From contig NZ_FQWI01000001.1 in assembly GCF_900129615.1 (NCBI RefSeq), positions 744,001 to 808,000 of the forward strand: DNA of 64,000 bases. Reading direction: 5' to 3'. This document shows positions 18,392-28,218 of the stretch, piece by piece (within the stretch, counting starts at the first letter, position 1; every line of letters begins with the position of its first letter). Source of the stretch: Pectobacterium carotovorum (GTDB lineage: Bacteria; Pseudomonadota; Gammaproteobacteria; Enterobacterales; Enterobacteriaceae). The notes beneath the pieces were generated by a model, which was not told the origin of the DNA, searched no databases, and saw nothing but the letters and a program-made list of their open reading frames with translations. Made by a program: the position numbers and the translations under genes.

Positions 18392-19765
18392 GTGCAACAG
18401 TATCTGACAGAAGCGCGTAAATTATCGGCGCTTGCTGTTCCTGTCATTATTGCGCAAGTGTCCCAAACGTCGATGGGTGTGGTTGACACCATCATGGCCG
18501 GTGCTTATAGCGCCACCGATATGGCCGCTGTCGCGGTGGGAACCTCAATCTGGCTCCCCGCCATTCTTTTTGGTCATGGCCTGCTACTGGCGTTAACGCC
18601 CGTTGTCGCACAGCTCAACGGTTCCGGCCGTCGCGAGCGTATTTCTCATCAGGTGCGACAATCTTTTTTCCTCGCTGCCATCATTTCTGTGCTGACGATG
18701 CTGGTGCTGTATCAGGGGGAATACGCGATTAACCTGATGAGCGACGGTTCGCCTGAACTGGCTGCGAAAGCCATCGGCTATCTGCACGCGTTGCTGTGGG
18801 GCGTGCCCGGCTATCTGTTCTATCAGGTTTTGCGCTGCCAGTGTGAAGGGCTGTCCAAAACCTACCCCGGCATGATGATTGGATTCATCGGGCTATTAAT
18901 CAACATCCCGATTAACTACATATTCATCCACGGTAAATTTGGTATGCCCGAACTGGGCGGCGTAGGTTGCGGCGTCGCCACCGCGTCGGTTTACTGGATC
19001 ATGATGCTGCTGATGATGCTCTATACCCGACGTGCCTCCTGGCTACGCGATATCCGCTTGCACCGTCCCGCATTCCGGCCGGATTTTACCGTGCTGAAGC
19101 GCCTGTTTGGCCTCGGTTTACCCATCGCGCTAGCCCTGCTTTTTGAAGTCACGCTGTTTGCCGTGGTTGCCCTATTGGTGCTACCGCTGGGTGTTGTCGA
19201 TGTCGCAGGTCACCAAATTGCCCTGAACTTCAGTTCGCTGATGTTCGTCCTTCCGCTCTCTGTGGGCGTCGCTACCACCATTCGCGTCGGACATCGATTA
19301 GGGGAAGGTTCGGTTGAGAACGCCCGCATTGCCGCGCACACGGGTATCATGGCTGGCGTAGCGTTAGCCTGCTGCACGGCAATCTTCACCACGCTGCTGC
19401 GTGAACCCATTGCCCTGCTCTACAATCAGGATCCGCTGGTGGTGGCGATGGCTTCTCAGCTCATGCTGTTGGCTGCCGTTTATCAAATATCCGATGCCGT
19501 TCAGGTTATCGGCACCGGCGTACTGCGTGGCTATAAAGATACCCGTTCAATTTTCTATATTACCTTTGTCGCGTATTGGGTATTGGGGTTACCGAGCGGC
19601 TACCTGCTAGCGTTGACGGATACCATCGTGCCGCGCATGGGGCCTGCGGGCTTCTGGTGTGGTTTCATCATTGGCCTGACGGCGGCAGCGGTGATGATGG
19701 TGACGCGAATTCGTTTTCTTCAGCGTCAACCCGCCGCACGGATTTTAGCGCGCGCCGCCCGCTAG
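18392..19765 (+). CDS. mdtK: MATE-family multidrug efflux pump MdtK (NorM)
   Basis: A 457-residue inner-membrane antiporter with 12 predicted hydrophobic segments in two MATE repeats. Marks include the N-terminal [50 protein letters not shown] and RVGHRLGEG. It exports cationic drugs such as fluoroquinolones using Na+ or H+. The start is GTG (18392) preceded by AAGGAAGG; E. coli MdtK has the same length. Downstream comes a tRNA-Val gene, as in E. coli. Confidence 0.96.
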   Translation: MQQYLTEARKLSALAVPVIIAQVSQTSMGVVDTIMAGAYSATDMAAVAVGTSIWLPAILFGHGLLLALTPVVAQLNGSGRRERISHQVRQSFFLAAIISVLTMLVLYQGEYAINLMSDGSPELAAKAIGYLHALLWGVPGYLFYQVLRCQCEGLSKTYPGMMIGFIGLLINIPINYIFIHGKFGMPELGGVGCGVATASVYWIMMLLMMLYTRRASWLRDIRLHRPAFRPDFTVLKRLFGLGLPIALALLFEVTLFAVVALLVLPLGVVDVAGHQIALNFSSLMFVLPLSVGVATTIRVGHRLGEGSVENARIAAHTGIMAGVALACCTAIFTTLLREPIALLYNQDPLVVAMASQLMLLAAVYQISDAVQVIGTGVLRGYKDTRSIFYITFVAYWVLGLPSGYLLALTDTIVPRMGPAGFWCGFIIGLTAAAVMMVTRIRFLQRQPAARILARAAR

Positions 19766-19925
19766 ATAACGTTTCATCCGGTTTACGTCGAAAAAAACGA
19801 CGAAATGGATACAACCCCAGCAATCGCGCTGGCAAGAGCACAAAATTGCATTTTTCCTCTTGCCAGTTTTCCCCTTGCTCGCTACTATTCGCCTCGCTGT
19901 CAGACAGGCAGCACGGTATCTCAAT

Positions 19926-20002
19926 GCGTTCATAGCTCAGTTGGTTAGAGCACCACCTTGACATGGTGGGGGTCGTTGGTTCGAGTCCAATTGAACGCAC
20001 CA
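19926..20002 (+). tRNA. valV: tRNA-Val(GAC), valV-like
   Basis: A 77-nt cloverleaf with acceptor stem GCGTTCA/TGAACGC and encoded ACCA. The anticodon arm CCACC-TTGACAT-GGTGG has anticodon GAC, and the T arm is TTGGTTCGAGTCCAA. In E. coli, as I recall, valV and valW lie in tandem right after mdtK. Here the second copy is 16 kb away, so this gene marks the left edge of an accessory island. Confidence 0.97.
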
Positions 20003-20212
20003 TTCCTTGTTTTACCCTTCGAATTCATTCTTCCTTGTTGTCCTTTATACCCGATAAGTACTGCCATTATCAGGGTAGCTAGCATCCTATATCAGCTAAT
20101 TAGCGCCGCGTCTGTATTAACAGGCCAGAGGCTATTTATTCCTCCAGCCTGAATTTTCAGAATCGTTGATTCGCCAATCACCTCATTGTTGAATCTATAC
20201 AACAAGGCACTG

Positions 20213-23200
20213 TTATTCCGTCTGCGATTCGATCACCACCACGCACTGCCCTGCACGCACAGATGCGCCGGGCTGGCAGCGGATCTCCCGCACCGTACCG
20301 CACTGCGGCGACACAATCGGGATTTCCATTTTCATCGATTCGAGAATCATCAGCGTTTCTCCCTCTGCCACCGTTTTGCCGACTTCCGTCGTCACCTGCC
20401 AGAGATTGCCGGAAATCGGGCTTTCAACGCCGACCTGTCCCGGCAGGATCGGTGCTTCACTCGCCTCTTCAATCACCACATCCACGCTATCCGTCACCGA
20501 TTGACCGGCAATACGCCAGCGCTCACGCTCTGCCTCAAACGCAGCCCGCTGACGCACGCGGAATGCTTCAATTTCTTCCGCTTCCCGCGACAGGAAATCC
20601 TGATAGGCGTTTAACGCCAATTCACTTTGCTCGATCCGTAGCGGGTAGCGCCCTAGCGGGAAATCCCGTCGAATGGATAACAATTCGTCGGCAGATACCG
20701 GATAGAAGCGAATTTGGTCAAAGAAGCGCAGTAGCCACGGTTTGCCGTCAAATGCGCCAACGCCGCGATAGCGATCCCACATTTGCAACGTGCGTCCGAC
20801 AAACTGGTAACCGCCCGGCCCTTCCATGCCGTAAACGCACAGGTAAGCGCCGCCGATGCCCACTGAGTTTTCTGCCGTCCAGGTACGCGCAGGATTATAT
20901 TTGGTGGTGACTAAACGGTGGCGTGGATCCAGCGGTGTTGCCACCGGTGCGCCGAGGTAAACGTCACCCAATCCCATCACCAGATAGCTGGCGTCAAAGA
21001 CGGTACGGTAAACTTCATCGAGATTATCCAGTTCGTTAATACGGCGGATAAACTCAAGGTTGCTCGGGCACCAAGGCGCATCGCTGCGTACCGTGGTCAT
21101 GTATTTTTGAATCGCCAACTGGCAGGCGGGATCGTCCCAAGACAGCGGCAGATAAACCACTCGTGAGGGCACTGTCAGATTCTGCTGGGTGCAAACGTCC
21201 TGCCATAGCGTGGAGAGCACATCCAACAAATGCTGTAACGAAAGCACTTCAGGGCGATAGTGCACCTGCAACGAACGAATGCCCGGCGTCACATCAATAA
21301 TGCCATCGAGCGTCTGTTGTTCCAGCGCCAGCATCAGCGCATGGACGCGAAAACGCAGCGCCACATCTAGCTCCGCCGCGCCCACTTCCAATAGCAAATG
21401 GGTATCACCGGACAGCCGCGCAACCAGCCTTTTATCCGCCTCACCGCTATCCAACACCACCGGAGAAATCAGCGCGGCAGGCGACCAGTCGACAGCGATC
21501 GGGGCAAGCTGTTCCACCTCAGTATGACGTGCCTGCGCCAGTGCGCGTGCCGTCGGGAGATCGACAGGAATAAAGCGCACACGGTCGCCTGCAGTAAGTT
21601 GCCCCAGCGCCCACAGGTCGGCTTTGATTATCGTCACCGGACAGACGAATCCACCGAGACTCGGGCCATCCGGCCCCAGAATAACTGGCATATCGCCGGT
21701 GAAATCCACCGCGCCAATGGCATACGGGTTGTCGTGAATATTCGAAGGATGCAGCCCGGCTTCTCCACCGCTATCACGAACCCACTCTGGTTTCGGCCCA
21801 ATCAGGCGTACACCCGTGCGGCTGGAGTTAAAATGGACTTCCCACTCGGTGGTGAGGAACGTTTCCATATAGGCAGGCGTAAAATAGTCCGGTGCCGCAT
21901 GCGGGCCGTAAATCACACGTAGTTCACGCACCGTAGACAATGTGGTGCGCAAGGCGTCCGGCAGGCAATCGCCGGTGCGTCTGTCCGCCAGCGGCGCAAG
22001 GTGCAAGACGTCACCCGCCCGCAGCGCCCTGCCCGCGTGGCCGCCAAATTGCCCCAGCGTAAAGGTGCTTTTACTGCCGAGATAGTCCGGCACATCGAAC
22101 CCGCCACGCAGGCAAAGGTAGCTGCGTACTCCCTGCGCATTCGCCGCACCTAACCGCAGCGTAGCACCCGCCGGTATCGCAAATACGCTATCCATCGGCA
22201 CAGATTGACCATCCAGTTCGATAGCCATAGCCGCACCAGTAACCGCTGCCACAGCGTCCGTATTAAAACGCAGTGTCGGCCCGTTCATCGTGACTTCCAA
22301 CGCCGCCATTCCCGCCGGATTCCCCACCAGACGGTTGCCTAAACGCAGCGCGCGATCGTCCATCGGCCCCGACGGCGGCACACCGACCGCCCAGTAGCCG
22401 AGACGGCCGGGATAATCCTGTACGGTGGTCTGCGTGCCAGCACTCACCACTTCGCAAGTTGTCGCATTGTAGACCAACGTATCCAGACAGCGTGTCCACG
22501 GCTGACCGCGGGCAAACGGCTCTGCCGCCAAAATCTGACGCAAATAGTCACGGTTGTGTTCAACGCCATAGAGTCGCGTGTCCGCCAGCGCTCGATCCAA
22601 TCCGACTATCGCCTGCTCGCGGGTTGGCGCGCAGGCGATGATCTTAGCCAGCATCGGGTCGAAAAACGGGGGAATCTCGCACCCGGCCGTCACCCACGTA
22701 TCGATGCGCAGGCTCTGTCCCTCTGACATGGGAAACGCAACTTCCGTCAATAATCCCGGTGACGGCTGGAACTGCTTGCCCGGATCTTCAGCATACAGAC
22801 GCGCCTGAATCGCATGACCCTGAGGGTTCAGTCCGGCTGCCAACTCATGCAGCGGTGGCAGATCGCCTGCGGCCAGTTCGATCATCCAGCGCACCAGATC
22901 CACACCCCAGACCTGTTCCGTTACGCCGTGCTCGACCTGTAGGCGCGTATTGACTTCAAGAAAGTAAAAACGGTCCGTCGCGCTGTCATACACGAATTCC
23001 ACCGTTCCGGCACTGCGGTAATTCACCGCCTGTGCCAGACTGATTGCCGCAGCACACAGCGCATCGGCAACGCCATCTGGCAGATTGGGCGCGGGCGTTT
23101 CTTCAATCACTTTCTGGTTACGGCGCTGTACCGAACAGTCCCGAACCCCCAGCGCCAACACGTCGCCCTGCCCGTCACCAAAAATCTGTACCTCCAGATG

Positions 23201-23818
23201 CCGGGCGCGTTCGATATACTTTTCGATGAAAACGCCTGCGTCGCTGAAGTTGTTCTGTCCCAAACGCTTTACCGTTTCAAACGCGTCAGACAGTTCTGTG
23301 GTGCTATAGCAGACGCGCATCCCGATTCCACCGCCACCCGCCGTGCTTTTAAGCATGACCGGATAGCCGATCGCTTCCGCCGCCCGAAGGGCTGCATCAA
23401 TATTTTCCAGCAGCTCGGTGCCTTCCAGCAGCGGCACGTTGTGCTGCTTCGCCAACGCGCGCGCCGTATGTTTTAAGCCGAATACCCGTAGCTGCTGCGG
23501 CGTCGGCCCAACAAAGGCAATCTGTGCCGCTTCGCAGGCTTCGGCAAACGCCGCATTCTCGGACAGAAAACCATAGCCGGGATGAATCGCTTGTGCGCCG
23601 CTGCGCTGCGCCGCAGAGAGAATTTTTTCTACATCCAGATAGGTATGAGCCGCCGCGCCCTCTCCCAGACTAAGGGCTTCATCGGCGTCCTGAATATGCA
23701 GGCTACTGATATCAGCATCAGAATAGACCGCGACGCCACGGACGTTCATCTCGCGCAGCGAACGCAGAATACGGCACGCAATCGCGCCACGGTTGGCAAT
23801 CAGAAGTTTGTCGAACAT
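20213..23818 (-). CDS. Biotin-dependent guanidine (formerly urea) carboxylase
   Basis: A 1201-residue three-part enzyme. Residues 1-450 are a biotin carboxylase (IANRGAIACRILRSL; ATP-grasp KSTAGGGGIGMR near 160). Residues 460-1040 carry the KipA/KipI-like carboxyltransferase halves (QDYPGRLGYWAVGVPPSGPMD, then YLPLSWDDPA). The C-terminus is a biotinyl domain with ILESMKMEIP, biotin on Lys1163. The family was named urea carboxylase, but members in operons under guanidine-I riboswitches carboxylate guanidine. The riboswitch, ABC transporter and DUF1989 pair upstream place this one in that group. No allophanate hydrolase is fused or adjacent. The last gene of its operon, it ends 210 bp from valV; that gap shows no gene. 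Confidence 0.88.
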   Translation of the reverse strand: MFDKLLIANRGAIACRILRSLREMNVRGVAVYSDADISSLHIQDADEALSLGEGAAAHTYLDVEKILSAAQRSGAQAIHPGYGFLSENAAFAEACEAAQIAFVGPTPQQLRVFGLKHTARALAKQHNVPLLEGTELLENIDAALRAAEAIGYPVMLKSTAGGGGIGMRVCYSTTELSDAFETVKRLGQNNFSDAGVFIEKYIERARHLEVQIFGDGQGDVLALGVRDCSVQRRNQKVIEETPAPNLPDGVADALCAAAISLAQAVNYRSAGTVEFVYDSATDRFYFLEVNTRLQVEHGVTEQVWGVDLVRWMIELAAGDLPPLHELAAGLNPQGHAIQARLYAEDPGKQFQPSPGLLTEVAFPMSEGQSLRIDTWVTAGCEIPPFFDPMLAKIIACAPTREQAIVGLDRALADTRLYGVEHNRDYLRQILAAEPFARGQPWTRCLDTLVYNATTCEVVSAGTQTTVQDYPGRLGYWAVGVPPSGPMDDRALRLGNRLVGNPAGMAALEVTMNGPTLRFNTDAVAAVTGAAMAIELDGQSVPMDSVFAIPAGATLRLGAANAQGVRSYLCLRGGFDVPDYLGSKSTFTLGQFGGHAGRALRAGDVLHLAPLADRRTGDCLPDALRTTLSTVRELRVIYGPHAAPDYFTPAYMETFLTTEWEVHFNSSRTGVRLIGPKPEWVRDSGGEAGLHPSNIHDNPYAIGAVDFTGDMPVILGPDGPSLGGFVCPVTIIKADLWALGQLTAGDRVRFIPVDLPTARALAQARHTEVEQLAPIAVDWSPAALISPVVLDSGEADKRLVARLSGDTHLLLEVGAAELDVALRFRVHALMLALEQQTLDGIIDVTPGIRSLQVHYRPEVLSLQHLLDVLSTLWQDVCTQQNLTVPSRVVYLPLSWDDPACQLAIQKYMTTVRSDAPWCPSNLEFIRRINELDNLDEVYRTVFDASYLVMGLGDVYLGAPVATPLDPRHRLVTTKYNPARTWTAENSVGIGGAYLCVYGMEGPGGYQFVGRTLQMWDRYRGVGAFDGKPWLLRFFDQIRFYPVSADELLSIRRDFPLGRYPLRIEQSELALNAYQDFLSREAEEIEAFRVRQRAAFEAERERWRIAGQSVTDSVDVVIEEASEAPILPGQVGVESPISGNLWQVTTEVGKTVAEGETLMILESMKMEIPIVSPQCGTVREIRCQPGASVRAGQCVVVIESQTE

Positions 23819-23926
23819 ACGCTAGACTCATGCAAGGGCGGGCCGTCCCGCCAAAATGCGATCCGCATGATGGTCGTCCATCGCGGTAAATATCATAGGG
23901 TGCAAAGGCCTGCTACCACGCTAGAA

Positions 23927-24061
23927 TCACGGGGTTTTGTCAGACTGAACGCGGCGCGGCGACGACAGGAAATAGCGATTTGCCCTTGCCTCCAGCGCGC
24001 TCACCAGCCACGCTTTCACCCGCTGCCAGCGCGTACGTTTTTCATCGCCTCGATCTGGCAT
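23927..24061 (-). CDS. Candidate 44-aa small ORF coupled to the upstream deiminase gene
   Basis: The ATG overlaps the stop codon of the upstream DUF1989 gene as TGATG, the usual arrangement for coupled translation. The peptide ([18 protein letters not shown]... ending SPRRVQSDKTP) is very basic, with one possible amphipathic helix and no signal peptide. It fills part of an otherwise empty 240-bp gap before the carboxylase gene. The remainder has a GC-rich palindrome (GGCGGGACGGCCCGCC) at about 23835-23851. I do not recognise the protein. It may be real or a chance frame. Confidence 0.35.
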   Translation of the reverse strand: MPDRGDEKRTRWQRVKAWLVSALEARANRYFLSSPRRVQSDKTP

Positions 24062-24696
24062 CAATTCCATATCAGCACCTCCGCGGGCGTCGGGTTCCAG
24101 CCGTTGCACGGGTTATTCAGCTGCGGACAGTTGGAAATCAGCACAATGACATCCGCTTCGGCGCGCAGCTCCACGTATTTCCCCGGTGCGGAAATACCGT
24201 CCTCAAAGGTCAGCCCACCTTCTGCCGTCACCGGCACGTTCATGAAGAAGTTGATGTTCGCGCCGATGTCCTTTTTGTTCAGGCGACCATCGTGCAGGCA
24301 GGCGCAGAGAAAGTTGTCGCGGCAGCTATGCATGTAGCGCCGGTCGAGCGCATAGCGCACGGTGTTGCTTTCCTGTGCACAGGCTCCGCCCAGCGTGTCA
24401 TGGCGACCGCAGGTGTCGGCGACAATCGTCAGCAGCGGATTGCCAAGATTGGAGTACAGCACGCTGCCCGTCGTCAGGTAGACGCTATTCTGGCGGCGCA
24501 GCGTACGTTGTGGATCGTAGCGTTCACGCGGATCATTGACGCGATAAAACAGCGTATCCACCGCCTGATTGCCTTCCAGATCCAGCAGTCGCAGCGTCTG
24601 CCCCTGCTTCACCTCAAACAGATAGGGTTCTCCGGCAGGAATCACATGGCGGAATACCGCGTCCTCGGCCGTTTTATTGCTGGCAATTAATGTCAT
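24061..24696 (-). CDS. DUF1989 protein, carboxyguanidine deiminase subunit (UAAP type)
   Basis: A 211-residue member of the DUF1989 family, formerly urea amidolyase-associated protein. Visible blocks are [34 protein letters not shown], a metal-site-like [19 protein letters not shown] and [10 protein letters not shown]. Paired DUF1989 proteins form the deiminase that turns carboxyguanidine into allophanate and ammonia. I start at ATG 24696, with AAGGAGG eight bases upstream. The frame could extend 7 codons further into the preceding gene but has no SD there. Its stop overlaps the ATG of a small ORF. Confidence 0.85.
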   Translation of the reverse strand: MTLIASNKTAEDAVFRHVIPAGEPYLFEVKQGQTLRLLDLEGNQAVDTLFYRVNDPRERYDPQRTLRRQNSVYLTTGSVLYSNLGNPLLTIVADTCGRHDTLGGACAQESNTVRYALDRRYMHSCRDNFLCACLHDGRLNKKDIGANINFFMNVPVTAEGGLTFEDGISAPGKYVELRAEADVIVLISNCPQLNNPCNGWNPTPAEVLIWN

Positions 24697-24707
24697 GTCC
24701 GGCCTCC

Positions 24708-25454
24708 TTACAGGCAAAAGCGTTCGGTATTGTGAAACGCGCGTGCATTTTCCTCACGGAACGCACGGCAGTACGCAGCGACATCCTCGCCTTCCGCCCG
24801 ACTCCAGGTGAGCGCAATCGGGCGCGGCGCATAGGTCGGGTTAGGATCCATCGGGTGTTGCAAGGCGGTCAGCACCACCAGCGTATCCATCGGCGCATAC
24901 AGCTCGATGTAGTTTCCCGCCTGAGAATGATTAGTATGAAAATGGAATTGCCCTTGCGCATCCACGGTGATTTTGCTGAACAGGTTGATGGTCATCAGCA
25001 GATCTTGCAGATTGAGATTCCATTTCCCCATCTCGACCAGCAGGTTATCCATGCCATTACGGAAAAAACCGTTGCGCAATTCCTGATAGCGCCCCTGCCC
25101 GTATTTCTCCTGCACTTCCTGCGCATTGAGCACGCCGCCAAAGCTGTCGTGCCAGCCGCAGGTGTCGGTAATGATTGCCGCCAGCACGCGTCCCATATCG
25201 GAATAGAGGCAGTGCCCAGCCGTTAATTTGGCGGTGTGCTGCCCTTTCAAGGTATCCGGCAGGTTCAGGCGTTCGCTGGTCTGGTGCGCGTTAAACAGCA
25301 GCAGACCCACATTGCCACCGCCTTCCACATCTTCGATACGCAGAATCTGTCCACGCTTGAGAATGAAAGAGGTATGTCCTCCGCCCGGCACGATTTCTTC
25401 ATCAAACGTTGTTCGGCCTGTCGATGTGTTTGTCGATGTCTGTATCGCTGTCAT
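24708..25454 (-). CDS. DUF1989 protein, second carboxyguanidine deiminase subunit
   Basis: A 248-residue DUF1989 protein paralogous to its downstream neighbour. It has [35 protein letters not shown], then the same [19 protein letters not shown] metal-site-like block and [19 protein letters not shown] site lies nine bases before the ATG. The two DUF1989 genes are 11 bp apart, consistent with equal expression of a heteromeric enzyme. Which one is A and which is B cannot be told here with certainty. Confidence 0.85.
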   Translation of the reverse strand: MTAIQTSTNTSTGRTTFDEEIVPGGGHTSFILKRGQILRIEDVEGGGNVGLLLFNAHQTSERLNLPDTLKGQHTAKLTAGHCLYSDMGRVLAAIITDTCGWHDSFGGVLNAQEVQEKYGQGRYQELRNGFFRNGMDNLLVEMGKWNLNLQDLLMTINLFSKITVDAQGQFHFHTNHSQAGNYIELYAPMDTLVVLTALQHPMDPNPTYAPRPIALTWSRAEGEDVAAYCRAFREENARAFHNTERFCL

Positions 25455-25467
25455 AACCGAAAGCTCC

Positions 25468-26259
25468 TCAAATAGGGGATGTCGCCGCGCTGACTACAGG
25501 AGGCACTAGCGTCAGCGCACGCTGGCGCGTAGCGAGACGCTCCTGATTAAGCGGGATGTCATAGGTAATACGTGCGCCATAGGCTTCCGGCGCATGGGGA
25601 TCGACGCGCACTTTGTCGAACACCAGCAAACGCGTGCCGAGATGGAAACCTTCCGGCAAATCGTGGGTGACCATAAAGACCGTTAAGCGGGTTTCTCGCC
25701 ACAGCTCCAACAGCAGCGTGTGCATATCGCCGCGAATACCCGGGTCCAGCGCCCCAAAGGGTTCATCGAGCAGCAGGATGCGCGGCTGGACAATAAACGC
25801 CTGCGCAATCGCAAGCCGTTGCTGCATGCCGCCAGAAAGTTGGTTGGGGTATTTGTGCATGGAATGTCCCAGCCCGACGCGCTCCAGCATCCGCGCGGCA
25901 TTGTCTCGCGCCGCCTGTTTGCGCTGTCCAAACAACCTGCCGAGCCAAGGGGAACGCGGGATCTCCAGCCCAATCACCACGTTTTCCAGCACGGTTAAAT
26001 GTGGGAAAACCGAATAGCGCTGAAACACCACGCCGCGGCTGGCATCCGGTTCAGCGGGCAGCCGCTTCCCTTCAAGCCGCACTTCACCACGGCTGGGCGT
26101 TTCTTGCCCCAGCAGCAGGCGCAGAAAGGTGGATTTACCGCAGCCGGATGCCCCAACCATCGTGCAAAACTCCCCTTCCTCAACGTTCAGGTTGAGGCGT
26201 TCCAGCACGACGTGATCGCCGTATTCCTGCCAGATGTTATCGATCTCGATAAAACTCAT
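25468..26259 (-). CDS. ABC transporter ATPase (guanidine/urea-type uptake)
   Basis: A 263-residue TauB/SsuB-like ATPase. It contains Walker A GASGCGKST, the signature LSGGMQQRLAIAQAF, Walker B ILLLDEPFGALD and the H-loop VTHDLPEG. The ATG (26259) overlaps the permease stop as ATGA, so translation is coupled. It belongs to the riboswitch-controlled operon and energises uptake of what is likely guanidine. Confidence 0.92.
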   Translation of the reverse strand: MSFIEIDNIWQEYGDHVVLERLNLNVEEGEFCTMVGASGCGKSTFLRLLLGQETPSRGEVRLEGKRLPAEPDASRGVVFQRYSVFPHLTVLENVVIGLEIPRSPWLGRLFGQRKQAARDNAARMLERVGLGHSMHKYPNQLSGGMQQRLAIAQAFIVQPRILLLDEPFGALDPGIRGDMHTLLLELWRETRLTVFMVTHDLPEGFHLGTRLLVFDKVRVDPHAPEAYGARITYDIPLNQERLATRQRALTLVPPVVSAATSPI

Positions 26260-27071
26260 GCTTTGCTTTCCTCTGACCACGGGAACCAACGGCGATGCAG
26301 CCACCGCAGCGCCATATCCATGAGCCATGCCAGCAGCGTGATCCACACGACGTAAGGCAGAATCACGTCCATCGCCAGATAGCGGCGTACCAAAAAGATG
26401 CGGTAGCCCAACCCCGCTGTTGCCGAAATCGCTTCGGCAGAAATCAGGAACAGCCACGCCGCGCCCAGCAGCAGCCGCAGTGAAATCAACAGCCGCGACA
26501 GCAGTTGCGGCAGGATGACGCGCAGCACCACGACCCAACTGTTCGCCCCCAGCGTCTGCGCTTTAATCAACGTTTCCTGCGGTATGTTGCGAGCGCGCTG
26601 TTCGAGGTCGCGCGCCAGCATCGGCGTAACCCCAATCACGATCAGCATCACTTTCGAGAGTTCATCCAGCCCGAAAACGATGAAGAGAATGGGCAAAATC
26701 GCCAGCGGCGGGATCATCGACAGTACGGTCATCAGCGGCGAAAGCGATGCGCGAAACAGCGGGAAAGCCCCGGCCGCAACCCCGAACAGCAGGCTCAACA
26801 GGCTGGCGATCCCCAGCCCCAGCGCGAGACGCACCAGACTGGCCTGCGTATCTAGCCAGAACAGGTAATCGCCGCTGCGTTTGTCCTCGGTCAGTGCCAT
26901 GCGCTGAATCGCCTCGGCCATTTGCCCGAGGCTCGGCAGAAGTTTGTCGTTGGGGTTAGCCTCCAGCCGCAATGCCGACCCAATGAGGTACAGCACCAGC
27001 AGCACGACAAACGGCAGCAGGACCAGCAACAGCCGTCCGCCCCGGCTGGGGTAGCGATTGATCAAGCGCAC
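26256..27071 (-). CDS. ABC transporter permease (NitT/TauT type)
   Basis: A 271-residue inner-membrane protein with about six hydrophobic segments and the EAA-type loop LEQRARNIPQETLIKAQTLGANSWVVVLRVILPQ. I start at the GTG of VRLINRYPSRGGRLL (27071) because GGAGAGA lies just upstream. The longer frame would overlap the binding-protein gene by 44 bp. It lies between the binding protein and ATPase genes in one operon. Confidence 0.9.
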   Translation of the reverse strand: MRLINRYPSRGGRLLLVLLPFVVLLVLYLIGSALRLEANPNDKLLPSLGQMAEAIQRMALTEDKRSGDYLFWLDTQASLVRLALGLGIASLLSLLFGVAAGAFPLFRASLSPLMTVLSMIPPLAILPILFIVFGLDELSKVMLIVIGVTPMLARDLEQRARNIPQETLIKAQTLGANSWVVVLRVILPQLLSRLLISLRLLLGAAWLFLISAEAISATAGLGYRIFLVRRYLAMDVILPYVVWITLLAWLMDMALRWLHRRWFPWSEESKA

Positions 27072-27093
27072 GATAGTCTCTCCAGTTTGCGGG

Positions 27094-28152
27094 TCAGAGT
27101 TTGTTCTCTGCGGCCAGGCGCACGAAGGTGTCGTCAAAGCGCAGTTTCACATTGGCGCTGTCACCCTGTGTGATCTGTCCGGGGAACGTCATACCGATAA
27201 AATCTGCGCTCTGTGCGCCAGTGCCGAGTAGCCCTTTGTCGAAGGAGAAATCCGCGACGCGCTTCATGGTGTTAGGGAGATCCGGGCTGGTCAGAAACGC
27301 CAGATTGTCCTGTGGGGAATAAAACAGATGGGTGGTTTTTAACTGCGCCTGATAGCCCGCTAAATCGGTGCCGGAGGCGGCAGCCATTGATTCCAGCGCG
27401 GGTTTGTCGCCCGCCTTCATCAGCGTCATCATTTCAAACCAGGCACCAGCCAGCGCTTTGCCCAACGCCGGATTGTCCTGTAACGTTTGCGTATTCACGA
27501 CCATCATGTCGATCAGTTCGCCGGGGATCTGCCCGGACTGAAAGACTTCCGTGGTGTCCGGCTGGCTTTTTATTGCAGAAAGTTGGGGATTCCAGGCGAC
27601 GGCAGCCTGCACGCTGCGGGTGGCAAAGGCGGCGACAATATCGGCATCCGACGTGTTGACGACCGTGACATCCCGCTCACGCAATCCGGCCTTTTCCAGA
27701 CCGCGTACCAGCAGGTAATGCGAGACAGAGAGTTCAGGCAGGTTAACCTTCATCCCGCGCAAATCGCTCAGCGTTTTCCCTTTGCCTTTGAGCACGATGC
27801 CATCGTTGCCTGCGGAGAAACTGCCGAGCAACAGCGCCGTGGTATCCACACCGCCCGCAGCCGGAATCGTCAGGGCATCCATGTTGGTCATCGTGCAGCC
27901 GTCAAATTGCCCGGCGGTATATTGATTGATCGACTCGACGTAGTCGTTAAGCTGCGTGACCTTAATCTTGATGCCGTACTTGTCGGCCCATTTATCGATA
28001 ATGCCTTGCGTGCCGATGAATCCCCACGGCATCCATCCGGCATAGATCGTCCAGCACACGTTGAATTGCGTTTTAGGCGCAGCCTGAGAAGGGAAGCTCA
28101 GCAACGCTGAGAGACTGAGGACGCAAACGCCCAGTAAACGAGATAGGTTCAT
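27094..28152 (-). CDS. ABC transporter periplasmic binding protein (uca/guanidine-operon type)
   Basis: A 352-residue exported protein with a Sec signal peptide (MNLSRLLGVCVLSLSALLSFPSQA, cleavage before APKTQ). It has the two-lobed fold of NitT/TauT binding proteins (FNVCWTIYAGWMPWGF, YTAGQFDGCTMTNMDALTIPAAGG). This class is associated with urea/guanidine carboxylase operons. It is the first gene after the guanidine-I riboswitch, with a GGAGG site six to seven bases before the ATG. It probably presents guanidine or a related compound to the permease. Confidence 0.9.
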   Translation of the reverse strand: MNLSRLLGVCVLSLSALLSFPSQAAPKTQFNVCWTIYAGWMPWGFIGTQGIIDKWADKYGIKIKVTQLNDYVESINQYTAGQFDGCTMTNMDALTIPAAGGVDTTALLLGSFSAGNDGIVLKGKGKTLSDLRGMKVNLPELSVSHYLLVRGLEKAGLRERDVTVVNTSDADIVAAFATRSVQAAVAWNPQLSAIKSQPDTTEVFQSGQIPGELIDMMVVNTQTLQDNPALGKALAGAWFEMMTLMKAGDKPALESMAAASGTDLAGYQAQLKTTHLFYSPQDNLAFLTSPDLPNTMKRVADFSFDKGLLGTGAQSADFIGMTFPGQITQGDSANVKLRFDDTFVRLAAENKL

Positions 28153-28174
28153 GCCAGACCTCCGGTTGAGTAGG

Positions 28175-28218
28175 AAAAAAGCGGGAACAGCGCGACACCA
28201 TGGGTGTTGCTGTCTCCC
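28175..28218 (-). terminator. Riboswitch-controlled intrinsic terminator
   Basis: GGGAGACAGCAACACC, loop CAT, then GGTGTCGCGCTGTTCCC form a near-continuous stem followed by GC and six T. The first ten bases belong to the aptamer, making the two folds mutually exclusive. Confidence 0.88.

Noticed and set aside
20213..23818. Calling this gene urea amidolyase or urea carboxylase
   Set aside because: There is no allophanate hydrolase domain, and the guanidine-I riboswitch upstream points to guanidine as substrate. The older name is kept only as family history.
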